Part shown: positions 48,041-52,447 of the stretch, piece after piece
How positions within the stretch are numbered: position 1 is the stretch's first letter
How the letters are laid out: each line of letters begins with the position of its first letter
Assembly: GCA_903832625.1 (NCBI GenBank)
Contig: CAILCI010000001.1
Span: 1-52,447 of the forward strand
Length of the DNA stretch: 52,447 nt
Direction: 5' to 3'
Source: an uncultured Burkholderiales bacterium
Lineage (GTDB): Bacteria; Pseudomonadota; Gammaproteobacteria; Burkholderiales; Burkholderiaceae_C
Program-made: the position numbers and the translations under genes
Notes under the pieces: model-generated
The model's database searches: none
Seen by the model: the letters and a program-made list of their open reading frames with translations, nothing else
Told to the model about the DNA's origin: nothing

Positions 48041-49291
48041 ATGGAATATGCACACACGCTTCCCGCCGCCAAAGCTTCAGCAAGTCGCTCTAAAGAACTG
48101 CTGAGCAATGCGGTCTATGGTCACAAATCCAAAGCCACCCTCAAAGAGCGTTTGTTTGCGTTGTGGTTTCGACGTTTGGTCTACACCCAAATTTGGGAAG
48201 ACCCTGTGGTGGACATGCGCGCCTTAAACCTTCAAGCACAAGACCATGTGGTCACGATTTCCTCGGGTGGCTGCAATGCCTTGTCCTACTTATTGGACAA
48301 CCCAGCCCAAGTGACGGCGGTTGATTTGAACCATGCGCACGTCTCATTGGTCAAGCTGAAAATTGCAGCAGTCAAAGCATTGCAAACGCACGACGACTTT
48401 TTCAACTTCTTTGGCATTGCCAAATCGTCAAGCAATGTGCGGTTGTATCAAAACGTGATTGCGCCACAACTCGATTTAGACAGTCGCCAATATTGGGAAG
48501 GCGGCCCCATCGGTTTTCGCCGCATCCGCATGTTTGCCAAAGGCTTTTACAACTACGGTTTGTTGGGGCAAATCATTGGCATCATCCACTGGGGCGCCAA
48601 GCTCCATGGCGTCAAGCTCAAAGAATTGCTTGAGCAGCCCACGCAAGAGGCGCAAGAAAAATGGTTTGATGCCAACGTCGCCAAAATCTTTGACTCCAAG
48701 CTCATCACCAAAATGTGCAGCAGCCCTTTTGCGCTCTACAACTTGGGCATTCCACCCAGCCAGCACCATGCGCTGTGCGATCAACGCCCAGAAAACATGG
48801 CGCAAGTGTTGAAAGAACGCGCTCGAAAACTCGCCACCGTGGTGCCCATCAAAGACAACTACTTTGCATGGCAAGCCTATGGTCGCTGCTACGACGCCAG
48901 CCAGCAAAGCGCCTTGCCGCCTTATTTGATGCAGGCCAACTACGCGCAATTGCGCCGCAACGTGGGCAAACTCTCCATCGAACAAAGCAATATCCGTGAC
49001 GCCTTGCTGCGCATGGACAACCAATCGGTCGATGCGGTGGTATTGCTCGACGCCCAAGACTGGATGTCAGACAACGAAATCACGGCCTTGTGGCAAGAAA
49101 TCACACGCACAGCCAAACCAGGCGCACGGGTGATTTTCCGCACCGCTGGCACCACATCTCCTGTTGATCCTTGCTTGACTGGCGAGTTAGGCAAGTTGTG
49201 GGTGCGCGACAACGAAATGTCCGACAGTTTGGGCCCCCTCGATCGCTCAGGCATTTACGGTGCGTTCCATTTGTACCGCTTTCAAGGTTAA
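48041..49291 (+). CDS. btaA: BtaA-like diacylglycerol 3-amino-3-carboxypropyl transferase
   Basis: BtaA uses S-adenosylmethionine to transfer the 3-amino-3-carboxypropyl group to diacylglycerol, giving diacylglyceryl homoserine, the first step of betaine lipid synthesis. The 416-residue protein matches the DUF3419/BtaA family: YTQIWEDPVVDMRAL near 48-62, VVTISSGGCNALSYLL near 70-85 (SAM-binding glycine-rich loop) and VTAVDLNHAHVSLVKLKI near 91-108 (acidic Asp95 for SAM). AAGGA lies nine bases before ATG 48041. The usual partner BtaB, which trimethylates the product, is absent. The next gene, two bases downstream, encodes a GNAT-fold protein instead. Confidence 0.88.
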   Translation: MEYAHTLPAAKASASRSKELLSNAVYGHKSKATLKERLFALWFRRLVYTQIWEDPVVDMRALNLQAQDHVVTISSGGCNALSYLLDNPAQVTAVDLNHAHVSLVKLKIAAVKALQTHDDFFNFFGIAKSSSNVRLYQNVIAPQLDLDSRQYWEGGPIGFRRIRMFAKGFYNYGLLGQIIGIIHWGAKLHGVKLKELLEQPTQEAQEKWFDANVAKIFDSKLITKMCSSPFALYNLGIPPSQHHALCDQRPENMAQVLKERARKLATVVPIKDNYFAWQAYGRCYDASQQSALPPYLMQANYAQLRRNVGKLSIEQSNIRDALLRMDNQSVDAVVLLDAQDWMSDNEITALWQEITRTAKPGARVIFRTAGTTSPVDPCLTGELGKLWVRDNEMSDSLGPLDRSGIYGAFHLYRFQG

Positions 49292-49293
49292 AA

Positions 49294-50334
49294 ATGGCAG
49301 CTTGGCCGCGCGAATCACTCGGCATTTGGATGCACAACGCCAGTGCGGACATTCAATGGCATGGCGCGTCGCACATTGCCGTGACTCGCAGCTCGCCCCA
49401 ACGCAGCCCAGATGCGACTTACCTCACATCGCTGCGCAGTGGTTGGTTTGATTATGCGGCGCAGGAGTTGGGACAGCGCAAAATCGCCGCCGCTGGTGTG
49501 CTTGCCCTAGGCGGCGTCGCGAAATGGGCGGGACTCGATAAGTTGGTGTTGGTTGGAAATTTACCAGTGTCTACCAACGAGCATTTACCGCATTTGGCGC
49601 ACGAGATGACTCAACTTTGCCGCGACATGGGCGAACGCTATGAAGATCATTTTGTTGCTGTGCGCAATGTGTTGCCGCATAAACATGGCACCTTGATGCA
49701 CGACTTGCGCAACGCAGGTTTTGTGGCCATTCCAGCGCGGGTGATTTACGAATTTGACTTGCGCGAGGGCTTGGCCAAAAAACATTCGCATTTGTCACGC
49801 GACATCTCGGCGCTCAAAAAGTCGGGGCTGCTTGCAAGCGTGCGCAGCGAAATCTCAAACGCCGACACCAGCATCTTGCGCGATTTGTACCAAAGCATTT
49901 ACATCGACAAACACAGCCAGTTCAACCCGCAATACACCTCGCAATTTTTTGCTGACATGCTTCACTCCGGCGTGATGCAATGCTTGCAACTGCGCGATGC
50001 TGAGGGCGCAATTCAAGCCTTCGCCATGCTCTACCCTGTGGGCGAAACTTTGACTGTGCCAGCCTTGGGCTACAACCGGACCATGGAAGAAGCTGGGCTC
50101 TACCGCATGTTGTTTGCCGCCGTGCATCAGCACACGTTGCAGCACAAGCTGCTGCTCAACTACAGCTCGGGCGCGGGTGACTTCAAACGCAAACGCGGTG
50201 CCATACCGCATCTGGAATACACCTTGTTGCGTGCGCCGCAACGCTATCGCGCTTGGCAAAAAAAATGGCTGCGTTGGATCGAAACCCAAACCGCAACCAT
50301 TTGTGCCAACGATTTGATCGCACTTGGCGCGTGA
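49294..50334 (+). CDS. GNAT-fold (BioF2-like) acyltransferase linked to btaA
   Basis: The 346-residue protein is in the GNAT superfamily, closest by eye to the BioF2-like/FemAB-like acetyltransferase type. Its second half has the fold's hallmarks: FADMLHSGVMQCLQLRD, then IQAFAMLYPVGETLTVPALGY, GLYRMLFAAVHQHTLQHKLL and LNYSSGAGDFKRKRGAIPHLEY. The first half is less clear. ATG 49294 follows the btaA stop by two bases, so the two are almost certainly co-translated. In known betaine-lipid operons this slot is held by the N-methyltransferase BtaB; no SAM-binding motif is visible here. An N-acyl or aminoacyl transfer to the homoserine head group is my inference. Alternatively it may serve an unrelated peptide or lipid. 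Confidence 0.7.
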   Translation: MAAWPRESLGIWMHNASADIQWHGASHIAVTRSSPQRSPDATYLTSLRSGWFDYAAQELGQRKIAAAGVLALGGVAKWAGLDKLVLVGNLPVSTNEHLPHLAHEMTQLCRDMGERYEDHFVAVRNVLPHKHGTLMHDLRNAGFVAIPARVIYEFDLREGLAKKHSHLSRDISALKKSGLLASVRSEISNADTSILRDLYQSIYIDKHSQFNPQYTSQFFADMLHSGVMQCLQLRDAEGAIQAFAMLYPVGETLTVPALGYNRTMEEAGLYRMLFAAVHQHTLQHKLLLNYSSGAGDFKRKRGAIPHLEYTLLRAPQRYRAWQKKWLRWIETQTATICANDLIALGA

Positions 50335-50349
50335 ACCGCGCCCGCGCAC

Positions 50350-50679
50350 TCAACGTTGTTTCATATCGCCAGCGAACTTGCCGCCGCGCTCGATTTCCAA
50401 TTCTGAGTACGCCATAGAGCCTGTCACTTTGCCAGTGCCGTGGATCATGATGTGCTCTTTGCAATCGATTTTTTCGTTCAGCTCGCCGTGAACATCTATT
50501 TCGCGGGCTTGCACATCGCCTGTGACTTTGCCTTGTTTGCCGATCATCAGGTCATCTGCTTTGAGCTCGCCTGACACCGTGCCATTGATGGACACTTTGC
50601 CGGGGGCAGCAATAGAACCTTTGAACGTCACGCCCTCACCAATGATGAGATTGTTGGGAGCTGCAATTTGTTCTGCCAT
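50350..50679 (-). CDS. Bactofilin
   Basis: Bactofilins are small cytoskeletal proteins that polymerise without nucleotides and serve as scaffolds for cell-shape or polar machinery. The 109-residue protein consists almost wholly of the central beta-helix (NLIIGEGVTFKGSIAAPGKV, INGTVSGELKADDLMIG, KVTGDVQAREIDVHGELNE, MIHGTGKVTGSMAYSELEIERGG), with Gly- and hydrophobic-repeats every five to six residues. Flanking tails are short, as usual. ATG 50679 has AAGGGA upstream. Its partner genes (for example a peptidoglycan hydrolase) are not visible, and it may share a transcript with the small gene upstream. Confidence 0.9.
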   Translation of the reverse strand: MAEQIAAPNNLIIGEGVTFKGSIAAPGKVSINGTVSGELKADDLMIGKQGKVTGDVQAREIDVHGELNEKIDCKEHIMIHGTGKVTGSMAYSELEIERGGKFAGDMKQR

Positions 50680-50703
50680 GAGAAATTTCCCTTCTGGGGT
50701 TAA

Positions 50704-50958
50704 TTAAGTTTTGCCCATCTCCTGTACTTGCACAGACACGTCAAAGAGTTTGGCCTTACCCTCATAGTATCGGTCAAGACGCCAGTCTTTCAAAACTTCG
50801 ATGGCTAATTGAAAGTCGTCATGGCGCAAATCGTACAGTTCACCTAACTTGAACTCCGCGTCAGACTCCAAAGCCAAGACCAATTGGGCTAAGATTTTAG
50901 CGCTTTTTTGGCTGGGATCTTGTTCAATCATTTTTCTGGCTTGCTTGATGGCTCTCAC
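50704..50958 (-). CDS. Small conserved-looking protein of unknown function
   Basis: I do not recognise this 84-residue protein. It is mostly helical (IKQARKMIEQDPSQKSAKIL, LAQLVLALESDAEFKLGELY) and ends KAKLFDVSVQVQEMGKT. GTG 50958 has GGAG six bases upstream; a TTG at 50970 would add four residues but leaves no ribosome site. It lies 24 bp upstream of the bactofilin gene on the same strand, suggesting joint transcription. No membrane segment or signal peptide is present. Confidence 0.6.
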   Translation of the reverse strand: MRAIKQARKMIEQDPSQKSAKILAQLVLALESDAEFKLGELYDLRHDDFQLAIEVLKDWRLDRYYEGKAKLFDVSVQVQEMGKT

Positions 50959-51041
50959 TTGAAACTCCAAAAAATATTGTTTTCAGCTGTCGAAGTATGG
51001 CACTGAAAGCAGCTTTTGTTAATATTAATTTGTAATTTTTT

Positions 51042-51059
51042 ACGTCATAAAAATGTCAT
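51042..51059 (+). promoter_or_regulatory. Pho-like box in the leuC upstream region
   Basis: The plus strand reads ACGTCAT AAAA ATGTCAT, two heptamers 11 bp apart with an AT-only spacer, 11 of 14 positions of the PhoB consensus by eye. The AT-rich 210-bp gap (50971-51181) makes chance matches likelier, and leuC, whose ATG lies 123-140 bp downstream, is not a known Pho target. Confidence 0.35.
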
Positions 51060-51181
51060 AAGTCATTCATTTTATTGTTATTTTTCAAGATTTATTTGTA
51101 TATTTATAAGCATTTAGTCGACCTCAGTTTCGCACCGAGCTGCGCGAACTAAAATCGCAGGTTCACCTAAGGATTTGAGCC

Positions 51182-52447
51182 ATGGGACGCACCCTCTACG
51201 ACAAGATTTGGGACGAGCACGTCGTCCATACCGAAGAAGATGGCACGGCCATTCTTTATATTGACCGCCATTTGGTGCACGAAGTCACCAGCCCGCAAGC
51301 TTTCGAAGGCCTGCGCGTGGCCAACCGCAAGCTTTGGCGCGTCAGCTCGGTGGTGGCGACGGCCGACCACAACACGCCCACCACAGGTTGGGAATTGGGC
51401 TATGACGGCATCACCGACCCGATCAGCAAAGAACAAATCACCACACTCAACAGCAATATTGAGGCCTTTGGTGCAGCGGCTTTCTTTCCCTTCATGTCCA
51501 AGCGCCAAGGCATCGTGCATGTGATTGGCCCTGAAAACGGTGCCACACTGCCCGGCATGACCGTGGTGTGCGGCGACAGCCACACCTCCACCCACGGCGC
51601 ATTTGGCGCATTGGCACACGGCATCGGCACCTCGGAAGTCGAACACGTCATGGCCACGCAAACGCTGTTGGCCAAAAAAGCCAAGAACATGCTGGTCAAG
51701 GTCGAAGGCGCACTGGCCAAAGGCGTGACGGCCAAAGACGTGGTCTTGGCCATCATTGGCCGCATTGGCACGGCCGGCGGCACCGGCTACACGATTGAAT
51801 TTGCTGGTTCGGCCATTCGTGGTCTGAGCATGGAAGGCCGCATGACGCTGTGCAATATGGCGATTGAAGGCGGCGCTCGTGCGGGTCTTGTGGCTGTGGA
51901 CGACAAAACCATTGAATACGTCAAAGGCCGCCCACTCTCGCCCACAGGCGTGGAGTTGGAACACGCGATTGCCTATTGGAAAACCTTGCACTCCGACGCC
52001 GACGCCCACTTTGACGCAGTGGTCGAACTCGACGCGACTCAAATATTGCCGCAAGTCACTTGGGGCACGTCGCCCGAAATGGTGCTGGGCATTGACGGCA
52101 TCGTGCCCGACCCCGACAAAGAAAAAGACAGCAACAAACGCGGCGCCATCGAACGCGCTTTGACTTACATGGGCTTGGAGCCGGGCAAAGCCTTGAACGA
52201 TTTGTTTGTGGACAAAGTGTTCATCGGTTCATGCACCAACAGCCGCATCGAAGACATGCGCGAAGCCGCTGCGGTGGTCAAAAAACTCGGTCAAAAAGTA
52301 GCGAAGAACATCAAGCTGGCGATGGTTGTGCCCGGTTCAGGTTTGGTCAAAGAACAAGCCGAACGCGAAGGCTTGCACGAGATTTTCAAAGCCGCTGGCT
52401 TTGAGTGGCGCGAACCGGGCTGCTCCATGTGTCTGGCCATGAACGCC
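51182..52447 (+). CDS. leuC: 3-isopropylmalate dehydratase large subunit (partial, cut by window end)
   Basis: LeuC with LeuD isomerises 2-isopropylmalate to 3-isopropylmalate in leucine synthesis, using a [4Fe-4S] cluster. The first 422 of about 470 residues are present. [15 protein letters not shown] is typical of the N-terminus, then [28 protein letters not shown] (about 130-157), [16 protein letters not shown] (cluster Cys near 347) and [13 protein letters not shown] (two further cluster Cys near 407 and 410). All three Cys are in place. The start at 51182 suits the family. The remaining residues, and probably leuD, lie to the right of the window. Confidence 0.96.
   Translation, partial: MGRTLYDKIWDEHVVHTEEDGTAILYIDRHLVHEVTSPQAFEGLRVANRKLWRVSSVVATADHNTPTTGWELGYDGITDPISKEQITTLNSNIEAFGAAAFFPFMSKRQGIVHVIGPENGATLPGMTVVCGDSHTSTHGAFGALAHGIGTSEVEHVMATQTLLAKKAKNMLVKVEGALAKGVTAKDVVLAIIGRIGTAGGTGYTIEFAGSAIRGLSMEGRMTLCNMAIEGGARAGLVAVDDKTIEYVKGRPLSPTGVELEHAIAYWKTLHSDADAHFDAVVELDATQILPQVTWGTSPEMVLGIDGIVPDPDKEKDSNKRGAIERALTYMGLEPGKALNDLFVDKVFIGSCTNSRIEDMREAAAVVKKLGQKVAKNIKLAMVVPGSGLVKEQAEREGLHEIFKAAGFEWREPGCSMCLAMNA

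Overview
The window is a gene-dense chromosomal segment of a betaproteobacterium. Comamonadaceae-like (Burkholderiales) is my inference, from the Bug/TctC binding protein, UreF/UreG, the recC-recB-recD order, monomeric isocitrate dehydrogenase, and the ppx / ppk1-sixA neighbourhood. No rRNA, tRNA, CRISPR array, insertion sequence or prophage is visible. No stretch over 300 bases lacks a gene; the longest intergenic gaps are about 150-220 bases.

Layout. 1-3.7 kb: end of a urease accessory cluster (ureF tail, ureG), an outer-membrane barrel protein, a flavin reductase-like protein and an orphan Bug-type binding protein. 3.8-12.6 kb: translationally coupled recC-recB-recD. 12.7-14.9 kb: monomeric NADP isocitrate dehydrogenase with a strong terminator. 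15.0-18.8 kb: a three-gene Zorya-like set (ZorA-like stator with long tail, ZorB-like OmpA protein, ZorC-like EH-signature protein) with no ZorD/ZorE effector. 18.9-27.2 kb: acs, a small membrane protein, an MFS transporter, tonB-exbB-exbD-exbD, an orphan modA and a class III CoA-transferase. 27.2-33.2 kb: a CusCBA/CzcCBA-type RND efflux operon preceded by a small unknown protein.

33.2-50.3 kb is the most remarkable part: a polyphosphate and phosphorus-free-lipid island. It holds ppx, a histone-like protein, sixA, ppk1 and ppk2 for polyphosphate. It also holds a coupled olsB / PlcP-like phosphoesterase / GT4 glycosyltransferase operon, ugd, a second GT4 coupled to an LplT-like lysophospholipid transporter, and btaA followed by a GNAT-fold gene where btaB would be expected. 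Two good Pho boxes (before ppk1, and between the porin and ppx) and several weaker Pho-like boxes lie in front of these genes. The likely joint role is to store phosphate as polyphosphate and, when phosphate is scarce, replace phospholipids by ornithine, glyco- and betaine-type lipids. btaA plus a GNAT protein instead of the BtaB methyltransferase suggests a modified homoserine lipid that may be undescribed.

50.3-52.4 kb: a bactofilin, a small unknown gene and the start of leuC, cut by the window end.
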